Shown: positions 1 through 8,069 of the stretch, in pieces
Layout: each line of letters opens with the position of its first letter
Position numbering within the stretch: position 1 is the first letter of the stretch
Source of the DNA: Pseudonocardia hierapolitana
GTDB taxonomy: Bacteria; Actinomycetota; Actinomycetes; Mycobacteriales; Pseudonocardiaceae
Reading direction: 5' to 3'
Assembly (NCBI RefSeq): GCF_007994075.1
Contig: NZ_VIWU01000001.1
Coordinates: forward strand, 6,820,001 to 6,884,000
Length of the DNA stretch: 64,000 nt
The notes under the pieces: model-generated
Databases searched by the model: none
Told to the model about the DNA's origin: nothing
What the model saw: only the letters and a program-made list of their open reading frames with translations
Made by a program: the position numbers and the translations under genes

Positions 1-743
1 GCGGTGTTGCCGCTCGCGCCGGGGGCGAACGGGCAGCCACCCAGCCCGCCGAGGCTGCCGTCGACGACCTGCGCCCCCGCGTTCACGGCGGCGAGGCTGT
101 TGGCCACGCCCTGACCCCAGGTGTCGTGACCGTGGAACACGATCCGCCGCGGCGGGGTCTCGCGCCGCACGCGTCCGACGAGGTGCGCCACCTCGGCAGG
201 CGTCGCCTGGCCGAGCGTGTCGCAGACGACGACGTCCTCGGCACCGGCGGCCCGCGGGTCGTTCGCGATCGCGAGCACGCGCTCCGGCGCCACCGCCCCC
301 TCGAACGGGCAGGTGAACGACGTCGCGATGCACAGCTGGATGCGCCCACCCGCGGCGCGGACCAGCTCGACTGCGGCAGGCATCGCCTCCAGGCTCGCCT
401 CGGTGGAGCGGCCGATGTTGGCGCGGTTGTGCGCGTCGGAGGCGGAGAAGCAGTACTGCACGTTGACCGCGCCCGCCGCGATCGCCCGTTCCACGTGCCG
501 CGGCGTGGCCACCCAGATCCAGCAGCGGGAGAGCTCCTCAGGGGTCAGGGCGGCGACGACGTCGAGCGTGCCGCTCATCGCGGGCACGAGGTCGGGCCGG
601 GCCATCGAGCCGATCTCCAGGCTCGGCACGCCGAGGCGCAGCAGCTCGCGGGCGATCTCCACCTTCCGGGCGGTGGGCAGGACCTTGCCGGTGAGCTGCA
701 GCCCGTCGCGGAGGGTCACGTCGCGCAGTTCCACCGCCGTCAC
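1..743 (-). CDS. Hydroxymethylglutaryl-CoA lyase family protein (3' end cut by window)
   Basis: This is an HMG-CoA-lyase/DRE-TIM metallolyase-type protein. Such enzymes cleave 3-hydroxy-3-methylglutaryl-CoA or related 3-hydroxyacyl-CoAs to acetyl-CoA and an acetoacetate-type product. About 247 codons are present. The start shows the TLRDG motif of the family, the middle has HGHDTWGQG (metal-binding histidines), and the sequence at the window edge reads GLGGCPFAPG, which matches the lyase catalytic-cysteine signature. The GTG start overlaps the stop of the upstream CoA-transferase gene as GTGA, so the two are probably translationally coupled. With the CoA-transferase and the GntP permease it forms a three-gene operon for a branched hydroxy acid or organic acid. 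The family is clear, but the exact acyl-CoA is not. Confidence 0.9.
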   Translation of the reverse strand, partial: MTAVELRDVTLRDGLQLTGKVLPTARKVEIARELLRLGVPSLEIGSMARPDLVPAMSGTLDVVAALTPEELSRCWIWVATPRHVERAIAAGAVNVQYCFSASDAHNRANIGRSTEASLEAMPAAVELVRAAGGRIQLCIATSFTCPFEGAVAPERVLAIANDPRAAGAEDVVVCDTLGQATPAEVAHLVGRVRRETPPRRIVFHGHDTWGQGVANSLAAVNAGAQVVDGSLGGLGGCPFAPGASGNT

Positions 744-1966
744 GACCGCGCCCCGCTGACCACCATGATCTCCTCCTCGTCCATACCGAGCAGGCCCGAG
801 AGGACCTCGGCGGTGTGCTCGCCGAGATCGGGGCCGAGGCTGCGCACCGGCAGCGAGACGTCGCCGATGACCGGGACGACCCCGGGGAAGCCGATCTCGC
901 GCTGCTGCCCCTCCCCGGTGTCGACCGGCAAGTACTGGATCATGTTGCGCGCGCGGTACTGCTCGTCCTCGACGATGTCGGCGGCCGTGTAGACGGGGCC
1001 TGCTGGCACCCCGGCGGTGTCGAGCGCGGTGAGCACCGCAGGGCGGGGCAGGCGGGCCGTCCAGGAGCCGATCGCCTCGTCGAGCCGCTCGCGCTGGGTC
1101 CAGCGCCCGCTGTTGGAGGCGAGAGCGGGGTCCTCGCCGAGGTCGGGGCGGCCGATCACGGTCGTCAGGCGCCGGAAGATCCCGTCGCCGTTGCCGGCGA
1201 TGATCACACTCGTTCCGTCTGCGCACGGGTAGGAGTTGGACGGGGCGATCCCCTCCATCCGGCCGCCGGTGCGGGTGCGGTGCACGCCGTAGGCGAGGTG
1301 GTCGGGCACGAGCGACTCCATCATGGAGAGCACGGCCTCGTTGAGCGCGACGTCGACGATCCGTTCCGCCAGCGGAGGCGTGCCGGTCCCCGCGCGGCGC
1401 CGGAACAGGCCCATCACGGCACCGAACGCGGCGTACAGGCCGGCGATCGAGTCGCCGATCGAGACGCCCACCCGCGACGGTGGACGGTCGGGTTCGCCGA
1501 CGAGCTCGCGCATCCCGCCGACGGCCTCTGCGACCGCCGCGAACCCGGGCCGTTCCGCCAACGGACCGGTCTGCCCGAAGGCGGAGATCCGCACGATCAC
1601 CAGGTCGTGGTTGACCGCGTTCAGCTCGTCGGGGCCGAGCCCCCATTTCTCGAGCGTGCCGGGACGGAAGTTCTCCAGCAGGACGTCGCACCGGCGTACG
1701 AGATCGAGCACGACGTCGCGCCCCTGCGGCGTGCGCAGGTCGAGCGTGACCGACTTCTTGCCCCGGTTGATCGTGCGGTAGAGCAGGGAGGTCGTCCCCT
1801 GGTACAGCCGCCAGTTGCGCAGCTCGTCCCCGGTGCCGGGGCGCTCGATCTTGATCACCTCGGCACCGAAGTCGGCGAGCAGTCTCCCCGCCGTCGGTGC
1901 GGCGATGTAGTTGCCGAGCTCGAGCACCCGCACGCCGCGCAGGGGCTGGATCGGGGCGTCGTCCAT
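740..1966 (-). CDS. CaiB/BaiF (class III) CoA-transferase
   Basis: This 408-residue family III CoA-transferase moves CoA from a donor thioester to a carboxylic acid through a covalent Asp-CoA intermediate. It opens with the family pattern RGVRVLELGNYIAAPTAGR, followed by GAEVIKIERPGTGD and DLRTPQGRD. The expected catalytic aspartate is Asp172 in GVSIGDSIAG. Length is normal for the family. It lies 43 bp downstream of the GntP permease and overlaps the HMG-CoA-lyase gene by 4 bp. This order suggests import of an acid, activation to its CoA ester, then C-C cleavage. The acid substrate cannot be read from the sequence. Confidence 0.93.
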   Translation of the reverse strand: MDDAPIQPLRGVRVLELGNYIAAPTAGRLLADFGAEVIKIERPGTGDELRNWRLYQGTTSLLYRTINRGKKSVTLDLRTPQGRDVVLDLVRRCDVLLENFRPGTLEKWGLGPDELNAVNHDLVIVRISAFGQTGPLAERPGFAAVAEAVGGMRELVGEPDRPPSRVGVSIGDSIAGLYAAFGAVMGLFRRRAGTGTPPLAERIVDVALNEAVLSMMESLVPDHLAYGVHRTRTGGRMEGIAPSNSYPCADGTSVIIAGNGDGIFRRLTTVIGRPDLGEDPALASNSGRWTQRERLDEAIGSWTARLPRPAVLTALDTAGVPAGPVYTAADIVEDEQYRARNMIQYLPVDTGEGQQREIGFPGVVPVIGDVSLPVRSLGPDLGEHTAEVLSGLLGMDEEEIMVVSGARS

Positions 1967-2009
1967 TGCGTCCTCTCTCGGGTTCCGGCCCTCTTGCTCT
2001 CCGTCGGGG

Positions 2010-3446
2010 TCACACGACCAGGCTCAGCGGCAGGACGAGCAGGATCGCCACGACCGAGGCGATCGAGACACCCACCGAGCAGGTCTTGAGCGTGCCGCGG
2101 GTCGTCTGGCCCATCAGCGACTGGAGCAGCCAGAACGTGTTGCTCGTGACGTGCACCGCGAACAGCGAGCCTGCGCCCGCGGCGAGCGCGATGAGCACCG
2201 GGTCGAGCCCGATGACGGGGGCGACCGGGGCGAGGATGCCGGCGGCCGTGATCGCCGAGATCGTCACCGAGCCGACGGCCACGTGGAGAACTGCGGCGAT
2301 CACCCACACCATGAGCAGCGGTGCCGCGGTCTGCGCGGTGAAGTACTGGCCGAGGATGTCACCCAGCCCGGCCTCCTTGATCGTGGCGGCGAGCGAACCG
2401 CCGACCGCGGTGAGGATCAGGATCTGGCCGCTCTCGCGGAAGCCGGCCCCGATCGCCCGCTCGATCCGCTTGCGGCCCGCGGTGTACCGCCCGACGAGGC
2501 TGGTGCCGACCATGCCCAGGAGCAGCGCGATCACCGGCTCCGACAAGAAGTCGACCACGGGGTTCTGGAACGCGGCGATCTCGGTGATCGCGCCGACCCC
2601 GATGAGCAGGAGCGCACCGAGCAGCGGGGCGAAGAGCACGATCAGCCGCACGTGCCGGCGCTCCTCGACGGCAGGATCCGCGGCGACGTCGACGGCCACC
2701 GCGGCCGGGGCGCCGGCGTCGTCCGGTCGCTCCGCGGACGTCACCCCGGGGCGGGGCTGCGGGGCGGATTCCTCGCCGTCCTCGATCGCCGCCTGGTCGA
2801 TGCGACCCTCGTCCTTCGCCGGATCCCACCACCCCTTCCGGAACAGGAACGACATGATCGCGACCGCGATGATCACGGTGGGCACCACGAGGATCAGGCC
2901 GAAGACCAGCATCTTGCCCAGCGGGACGCCGAGCAGGCCGGCCAGCGCCAGCGTGCCGACGCCGGGGACCATCAGCACGATCCCGCACTCCAGCCCGATC
3001 GCGAGCGCGGTCGCCATCCGGGCGAGACCCAGCTTGCCGATCCGCGGGGCGAGGTTGCGCGCGAGCGGCGCGGAGATCACGAGCAGCACGTCGAGGTAGA
3101 TCGACTGGAGGGCCGTCGCGATCGTGACCGACAGGGCGTAGGGCATCCGCTTGGGGCCGAACACCCGCAGGAGCGTGGCGACGAGCCGTTCGATCGCGCC
3201 GATCTCCTGCAGGATCGCGCCCGTCAGGACGCCGAACGCGATCAACAGCCCGACCTCGGCCATGATCTCGCCGAATCCACCGGTGATCGCTTTCACGGTG
3301 CCCTCGACGCCCAGCCCGGTACTGAGCCCCAGGTAGGCCGAGCCCAGTACGAGCGCGACGACGGGGTTGAGCCTGAACCGGACGATCAGCAGGACCACCG
3401 CGAGCACGGCGACCCCGGTGTTGATCAAGACCACGGTGTCGGACAA
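2010..3446 (-). CDS. GntP-family permease (gluconate/hydroxy-acid:H+ symporter type)
   Basis: A 478-residue integral membrane protein of the GntP family, with about twelve hydrophobic segments from residue 5 onward. It has a hydrophilic cytoplasmic loop at roughly residues 205-265, rich in Glu, Asp, Ala and Pro. Family members import gluconate, D-serine, hydroxybutyrate or similar hydroxy acids with protons. It is the first gene of a minus-strand operon with the CoA-transferase and HMG-CoA-lyase homologues, so a hydroxy or branched carboxylic acid is the likely cargo. The upstream DNA carries a conspicuous operator with repeated TGAGCA half-sites. Substrate specificity is inferred only from this context. 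Confidence 0.92.
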   Translation of the reverse strand: MSDTVVLINTGVAVLAVVLLIVRFRLNPVVALVLGSAYLGLSTGLGVEGTVKAITGGFGEIMAEVGLLIAFGVLTGAILQEIGAIERLVATLLRVFGPKRMPYALSVTIATALQSIYLDVLLVISAPLARNLAPRIGKLGLARMATALAIGLECGIVLMVPGVGTLALAGLLGVPLGKMLVFGLILVVPTVIIAVAIMSFLFRKGWWDPAKDEGRIDQAAIEDGEESAPQPRPGVTSAERPDDAGAPAAVAVDVAADPAVEERRHVRLIVLFAPLLGALLLIGVGAITEIAAFQNPVVDFLSEPVIALLLGMVGTSLVGRYTAGRKRIERAIGAGFRESGQILILTAVGGSLAATIKEAGLGDILGQYFTAQTAAPLLMVWVIAAVLHVAVGSVTISAITAAGILAPVAPVIGLDPVLIALAAGAGSLFAVHVTSNTFWLLQSLMGQTTRGTLKTCSVGVSIASVVAILLVLPLSLVV

Positions 3447-3526
3447 CGGCTTGTTCTCCTCTGTGTGCGCTCGGCGTTGAGCGGAGCGAGGTTTGACGTC
3501 GGACGGATGCCACCGCCCGGACCAGG

Positions 3527-3564
3527 TTGCTCACAATATGAGCACACATCCACGATGTGAGCAA
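3527..3564. promoter_or_regulatory. Operator with three TGAGCA half-sites upstream of the GntP operon
   Basis: TGCTCA-N5-TGAGCA is a perfect 6-bp dyad at 3528-3544. The outer pair TTGCTCACA (3527-3535) and TGTGAGCAA (3556-3564) is a second, perfect 9-bp dyad spanning 20 bp. The site lies 80-120 bp upstream of the permease start. Overlapping dyads of this kind usually bind a dimeric repressor at more than one register. No regulator gene is adjacent, so the protein that binds here is unknown. Confidence 0.6.
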
Positions 3565-3608
3565 GCTGGCGTGTCTGAGGCCGCGGCCCGTGCGCGCGCC
3601 GAGTTGAT

Positions 3609-3850
3609 CGATTCCTCGACGACCCGCCCGGGGCCGTCGAGGAGCTCGTGCGGGAGGAACGTCGGCGCGGCCGGGCACGCGGCCGCCCCTGGGGCTGATC
3701 TGTCCGTTGATCGCCGAGGGCGGCGGGCTCGATCGCGCGGTCTCCTACGAGGTGCTGCGCACAAGCGCAGCGGGGCGTCCCGTACGTCGTGTACAAGGAG
3801 AGGGCGTTGCCGGACCCCGACGCCGCGGGCGTCGCCGTGCAGGCGTTCGG
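3609..3850 (+). pseudogene. Possible decayed gene in three reading frames
   Basis: Three consecutive stretches look protein-like but lie in different forward frames. The first runs from 3609 to a stop at 3696-3698 (RFLDDPPGAVEELVREE). The second runs from about 3689 (LICPLIAEGGGLDRAVSYEV). The third runs from about 3759 (RGVPYVVYKERALPDPD). No single frame covers them and I do not recognise a family. Together with 3447-3608, which holds only the operator, this fills the gap between the divergent permease and NTF2-like genes. Two frameshifts in an old gene would explain it, but chance open frames at this GC content remain possible. Confidence 0.3.
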
Positions 3851-3867
3851 ACGAAGGAGACGAGCCG

Positions 3868-4269
3868 ATGACCGGCACGGAGACCGAGATCGAGGCGACG
3901 ATCCGGGCGCTCGAGGACGCCCGCTACGACGCCGTCGTGCGCGGCGACGTCGAGGCGTTCGCCGGACTCTCCCACCCGGAGCTGACCTACACGCACTCCA
4001 CCGGCAGCGTGGACACCCTCGACTCCTACCGGGAGAAGCTCGAGTCGGGCTACTACGACTACCACCGGATCGACCACCCGATCGACCGGATCGTCGTCGA
4101 GGGCGACACGGCGCTGGTGATCGGCGAGATGCACGCGGACATCACCGCGGGCGGCACCCGCAAGACGCTCGCCAACCGCGCGCTGGCCGTGTGGGTCCGT
4201 GCGGACGGGACGTGGCGGTTGCTGGCCTACCAGCCGACCCCGTTGCCGAAGGGCGCCGAGGCGCGCTGA
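3868..4269 (+). CDS. NTF2-like / DUF4440 (SnoaL-type) family protein
   Basis: A 133-residue protein with the cone-shaped NTF2-like fold pattern: an N-terminal helix (EATIRALEDARYDAVVRGD), then AFAGLSHPELTYTHSTGS, and a C-terminal strand WRLLAYQPTPLP. Proteins of this family act as small isomerases or cyclases, or simply bind ligands. The ATG is preceded by GAAGGAG at about 3853, which fixes the start. An in-frame upstream extension has poor coding quality. It converges with the serine hydrolase gene, 9 bp apart. No catalytic role can be assigned. Confidence 0.85.
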   Translation: MTGTETEIEATIRALEDARYDAVVRGDVEAFAGLSHPELTYTHSTGSVDTLDSYREKLESGYYDYHRIDHPIDRIVVEGDTALVIGEMHADITAGGTRKTLANRALAVWVRADGTWRLLAYQPTPLPKGAEAR

Positions 4270-4278
4270 GCCGTGGAT

Positions 4279-5451
4279 CTAGAGCGAGGCGTAGAGCGCG
4301 GCCTCGAAGTCCCCGTACAGCTTCCAGGCCTCCTCGGTGATGAACGGCAGTGAGTTGGTGTAGATCGATGCGCACACTCCGGTCGTGCGGTCGACGAAGA
4401 AGTGCGTGTTGAGCAACCCCGCCCACGCTCCCGTGAACGCCCTGCGGCGTCCGGGGACGTCCTGGGTGTTCAGCAGCAGGCCGTAGCCCCACTTCCAGCC
4501 CGGCCCCACGCGCAGCGAGTTCGAGGTCGGCGGGTCGGCCGTCAGGATCTCGGCGGGGAAGTCGAAATCATCGATCTGGTTGGAGAAGGCCGCGTCGACG
4601 GTGTCCTGCGCGAGGATGCGCTCGCCGTCGAGCTCGCCGCCGCGGAGCAGGGCCCGCTCGAACCGGATGTAGTCCCTCGGGGTCGAGTAGAGCCCGTGGC
4701 CGCCCGCCCACCAGTCGGGGTTCTGGTTGAGGATCTCGCCGGCCGACGTCCACGCCCCGTCCGCGCCCCTGAGGTGCACGGTCACGCAGTTCTCCCGGCG
4801 GGCCTCGTCGAGGCGGAACATCGTGTCGCCCATGTCGAGCGGCCCGGTGATCCCATCCTTGATCACGACGTCGAGGGTCTGCCCCGCGACGGCCTCGACG
4901 ACCTTGCCCAGCCAGTCGGTGTTGATCCCGTACTCGAAGCGCGCACCCGGGTCGGCGACCATCGGCACCTTGAACGCCTCGGCCGATCCCGGGACCACGT
5001 TCGGCAGCCCGGTGACCTTCTCGTACTTGGCGATGTCCGCGTTCCAGAACCAGTAGCCCAGGCCCGTCGTGTGGGTGATCAGCTGCCTCACCGTGGCCCG
5101 GCCGCCCGCGGGGCGCAGCTTGGGCGTGTCGCCGTCGAAGCCCTCCAGGACCTGCACGTCGGCGAACTCGGGGCAGTAGGCGTCGACCGGCGCCTGCAGC
5201 TCCAGCTCGCCCCGCTCGACCTGCTGGAGTGCGGCGGCGGTGCACACCATCTTGGTCATCGACATGATCCGGAACTGGGTCGACGTCGAGACCCGGTCGT
5301 CGCTCTCGCCGACGGCCCGCACCCCCGCACCGCCTTCGTAGACGATCCCGTCGCGATCCGCGGCGATCGCGGCCACGTGCGGAACGGCGCCCGCGCGGAC
5401 GGCGCCCTGCAGGACCTCGTCGATGGCGCTCCCGTCGATGGACTTGCCCAT
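4279..5451 (-). CDS. Serine hydrolase, beta-lactamase/esterase (class C-like) family
   Basis: A 390-residue penicillin-binding-protein-like esterase. The nucleophile tetrad S-x-x-K appears as SMTK at residues 64-67, and the Tyr motif as YGIN at 174-177. No signal peptide is present, so it is probably a cytoplasmic esterase or lactonase rather than a cell-wall enzyme. It follows the alpha/beta hydrolase and the Baeyer-Villiger-type monooxygenase on the same strand, 132 bp away. That fits a role in hydrolysing an ester or lactone made by the monooxygenase. The pathway link is inferred from position only. Confidence 0.9.
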   Translation of the reverse strand: MGKSIDGSAIDEVLQGAVRAGAVPHVAAIAADRDGIVYEGGAGVRAVGESDDRVSTSTQFRIMSMTKMVCTAAALQQVERGELELQAPVDAYCPEFADVQVLEGFDGDTPKLRPAGGRATVRQLITHTTGLGYWFWNADIAKYEKVTGLPNVVPGSAEAFKVPMVADPGARFEYGINTDWLGKVVEAVAGQTLDVVIKDGITGPLDMGDTMFRLDEARRENCVTVHLRGADGAWTSAGEILNQNPDWWAGGHGLYSTPRDYIRFERALLRGGELDGERILAQDTVDAAFSNQIDDFDFPAEILTADPPTSNSLRVGPGWKWGYGLLLNTQDVPGRRRAFTGAWAGLLNTHFFVDRTTGVCASIYTNSLPFITEEAWKLYGDFEAALYASL

Positions 5452-5583
5452 CTCGACCTCCCTCGGCCGGCGATCGACCGCACGCCCCGGGACGGCTGCA
5501 CGGCCCCGATGACGTGCACCTCACCGCGACGATCCCGCACCGGAGCCGGGTGTTGGGCCGGATCCCCCGCATGCACCCCCTCT

Positions 5584-6399
5584 TCAGGCCAGGATCCGGT
5601 GCTCGTCGAGGAAGCCGGTGACGATCCGCACCAGGTCGTCGGGTCGCTCGATGTGCAGGCCGTGGCTCGACCCCGGCCCGGTCACCAGCTCGTACCGGGC
5701 CTTGGGGATGGCGTCGGCGACCGCCTTCGACTGCCGCCGCGGGGTCAGCAGGTCCTGCTCGCCGACGACGACCAGGGTCGGCGCCTCGATGTCCGCGAGG
5801 CGGTCGAGCGTGTCGTGCGCGAGGTCGGCGTCCCACTGTTCCACGGTGACCGCCATCTGGGCCTCGGTCTGGGGGAAGGCCGGCAACATCGGCTCGAACA
5901 GCTGCTGGACGTCCGGGCGATCCATCAGCTCGGGGGAGAACGCCAGCCCTGCGACGGTCAGCGCGGCCTCCATGTCCCGCACGGCGTAGGGAAGCCGGAG
6001 CGCGGAGAGCATCGCGCGCTGGTAGCCGTCGCACCGGCCCCAGGTGGCGTAGAGGACGGCCGACGCGACCTGCAGCGGGTGCGCCAGGGCGAGCTCCTGC
6101 ACGATGGCCGACCCGAGCGACCAGCCCATGGCGTGCGCCCTCGGCACCTCGAGCGCCTCGAGCAGCGCGGAGGCGTCCTCCGCGAGGGACGCGACGGTGA
6201 TCGGGCCCTCGCCGCGCTCGCTGCCCCCGAGTCCTCGGTTGTCGAAGGCGATGACCTGGTAGCGCTCGGCGAGGCGGGGCACCAGCTCGCCCCACAGCGG
6301 GATGGAGCCGGAGGTGCCCATCACGAGCAGGAGGGGATCTCCCTCGCCGCTCACCTCGTAGTTCAGCGAGACTCCGGTGCGAACGGCCTGCACGGGCAT
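5584..6399 (-). CDS. Alpha/beta-fold hydrolase
   Basis: A 271-residue hydrolase. The nucleophile elbow is GWSLG with Ser94, the acid is Asp216 in GEQDLLTP, and the base is His246 in SSHGLHIERP. The HG-type oxyanion segment near the start is VMGTSGS. The family includes esterases, lactonases and 3-oxoadipate enol-lactonase-like enzymes. It starts 13 bp after the monooxygenase stop codon with a GGAGG ribosome site, so the two are almost certainly co-transcribed. A Baeyer-Villiger ester or lactone would be a natural substrate. Specificity is not determinable here. Confidence 0.92.
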   Translation of the reverse strand: MPVQAVRTGVSLNYEVSGEGDPLLLVMGTSGSIPLWGELVPRLAERYQVIAFDNRGLGGSERGEGPITVASLAEDASALLEALEVPRAHAMGWSLGSAIVQELALAHPLQVASAVLYATWGRCDGYQRAMLSALRLPYAVRDMEAALTVAGLAFSPELMDRPDVQQLFEPMLPAFPQTEAQMAVTVEQWDADLAHDTLDRLADIEAPTLVVVGEQDLLTPRRQSKAVADAIPKARYELVTGPGSSHGLHIERPDDLVRIVTGFLDEHRILA

Positions 6400-6412
6400 G
6401 GGGACCTCCAGG

Positions 6413-7927
6413 TCAGCGGTAGGCGAGTGATCCGTCGTCGAGGTCGGCCTTCGGCAGGATCTCCATCTCCTGCTCGTGCTCGATCATGTGGGTCCACGGT
6501 TCGCGGTCGCCCTGCTTGAACAGCACGTGCTGGGAGCGCATGACGTAGCCGGCGTTGAAGTTCTCCGGATCCGACCACGGCCGGATCTCCATGTCGGCGT
6601 CCTCCGGCCGCAGCGTCGGGACCACCACCGTGGCGCCCTTGTCCTGCATGTGCCGGAACAGGCGGTCCACCAGGTCGGTGACCAGGTCCACCCGCAGCGT
6701 CCAGCTGTGCCGGAAGTAGCCGAACACGTACGCCATGTTCGGCACGCCGCTGATCATGATGCCGCGCCAGGTGACTCGCTGCGTGAAGTCGACCGGCTCG
6801 TCGTCGACGGTGAACGCCACGTCGCCGAAGGCGGACAGGTTGAAGCCGGTGGCCGTGACGACGATGTCGGCCTCGATCTCCTCCCCGGAGCCGACCCGGA
6901 TGCCCTTCTCGGTGAACTCCTCGATGGTGTCGGTGACGATCGAGGCCTTCCCCTCGCGCAGGGCCGCGAACAGGTCGCCGTCCGGGACGACGGCGATGCG
7001 CTGCTGCCACGGCCGGTACTGCGGGGTGAAGTGCTTCTCGATGTCGAAACCTTCGGGCAGCAGCGGGCGCATCGACTCCACGAGGAACGCGTGCGCCTCG
7101 TCGGGCGCTTCGAGCGACGTCCGGGTCAGCCACTGCTGCTGCGAGATGTACTGGCGGCGCAGGATCTCGTGCGTCCACTCCTCCGGGATGTCCAGCTGGC
7201 GCAGGGTCACGGCGAGCTCGTGGGTGACCGGCGGCGCGAAGTAGTAGGAGGGGGAGCGCTGCAGCATCGTCACGTGCTCGGCCTTGTCGGCCATCGCGGG
7301 GATCAGCGTGGCCGCCGTGGCACCGGAGCCGATGACGACGACGCACTTGCCGGTGTGGTCGAGGTCCTCGGGCCAGCTCTGGGGGTGCACGATCACGCCC
7401 TGGAACCTGTCCATGCCCTTCCACCGGGGCTGATAGGGCTTGGCGTGGTTGTAGTAGCCCTGGCACATCCACAGGAAGCCGGTGGTGAAGCGCAGCCTCT
7501 GCCCGCTGTCCTCCCGGGTGACCTCCACGGTCCAGCGCCGATCCTCCGACGACCAGCTCGCCGCGGTGACCCGGTGCCGGTAGCGGATGTGGCGGTGCAG
7601 GTCGTCCTCGTCGATGACCTCGTCGAGGTAGGCGAGGATCTCCTTGCCCTCCGCGATCGACGGGCCGCGCCACGGTTTGAACCGGTAGCCGTAGGTGAAC
7701 AGATCGCTGTCCGAGCGCACCCCCGGATACCGGTGGGTCCACCACGTTCCGCCCCGGTTGTCCTGCGCGTCCAGGATGACGAACGTGCGGTCGGGGAACC
7801 GGTCCCGCAGGTGGTGCGCTGCCCCGATCCCGGAGACCCCGGCCCCGACGATCAGGACGTCGACGTGGCCGCCGTCCTGGATCCCGGCGATGTCCTGCTG
7901 CGGCGCTGTCCCTGGTGCAGTCGTCAT
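6413..7927 (-). CDS. Flavin-containing Baeyer-Villiger-type monooxygenase
   Basis: A 504-residue NAD(P)H/FAD monooxygenase. The FAD Rossmann motif is GAGVSG at 28-33 and the NADPH motif is GSGATA at about 200-205. Between them lies FQGVIVHPQSW at 175-185, which fits the FxGxxxHxxxW fingerprint of Baeyer-Villiger monooxygenases and related flavin monooxygenases. Such enzymes insert oxygen next to a ketone to give an ester or lactone. It is the first gene of an operon with two hydrolases and is divergent from the AcoR-type regulator. Together this suggests inducible ketone degradation. A true N- or S-oxygenase role is possible. Confidence 0.93.
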   Translation of the reverse strand: MTTAPGTAPQQDIAGIQDGGHVDVLIVGAGVSGIGAAHHLRDRFPDRTFVILDAQDNRGGTWWTHRYPGVRSDSDLFTYGYRFKPWRGPSIAEGKEILAYLDEVIDEDDLHRHIRYRHRVTAASWSSEDRRWTVEVTREDSGQRLRFTTGFLWMCQGYYNHAKPYQPRWKGMDRFQGVIVHPQSWPEDLDHTGKCVVVIGSGATAATLIPAMADKAEHVTMLQRSPSYYFAPPVTHELAVTLRQLDIPEEWTHEILRRQYISQQQWLTRTSLEAPDEAHAFLVESMRPLLPEGFDIEKHFTPQYRPWQQRIAVVPDGDLFAALREGKASIVTDTIEEFTEKGIRVGSGEEIEADIVVTATGFNLSAFGDVAFTVDDEPVDFTQRVTWRGIMISGVPNMAYVFGYFRHSWTLRVDLVTDLVDRLFRHMQDKGATVVVPTLRPEDADMEIRPWSDPENFNAGYVMRSQHVLFKQGDREPWTHMIEHEQEMEILPKADLDDGSLAYR

Positions 7928-7994
7928 GGTTCGCCCTTCGGCGCGTGGACGTCGTGACGTGGATCACCGTACGCGGCACTCTCGGAACGTGTCC

Positions 7995-8031
7995 TGTCCC
8001 AAAATCGGACAGCCGCGGTCCTTGACCGCGG
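7995..8031. promoter_or_regulatory. Two adjacent dyads between the monooxygenase and its divergent regulator
   Basis: TGTCC-N7-GGACA lies at 7995-8011. Right after it, CCGCGGTC-CTT-GACCGCGG at 8013-8031 is a perfect 8-bp inverted repeat. Both are in the 142-bp divergent intergenic region. The TGTCC/GGACA type resembles the spaced TGT...ACA sites used by AcoR/NtrC-class activators, so it is the likely binding site of the product of the gene at 8070. The second dyad may be another operator or an mRNA hairpin just before the regulator start. Confidence 0.6.
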
Positions 8032-8069
8032 GCGCACCATGTGATGAAGGCACGAGGAGGTGCGGACGG

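Noticed and set aside
4402..6519. 705-codon forward frame across 4.4-6.5 kb
   Set aside because: It is antisense to three minus-strand enzymes with recognisable motifs, and its Arg/Pro/Gly-rich composition is typical of a shadow frame.
7928..8069. Sigma54 (-24/-12) promoter for the AcoR-type target
   Set aside because: I found no GG-N10-GC element in a convincing place, and the regulator lacks the sigma54-contact loop.
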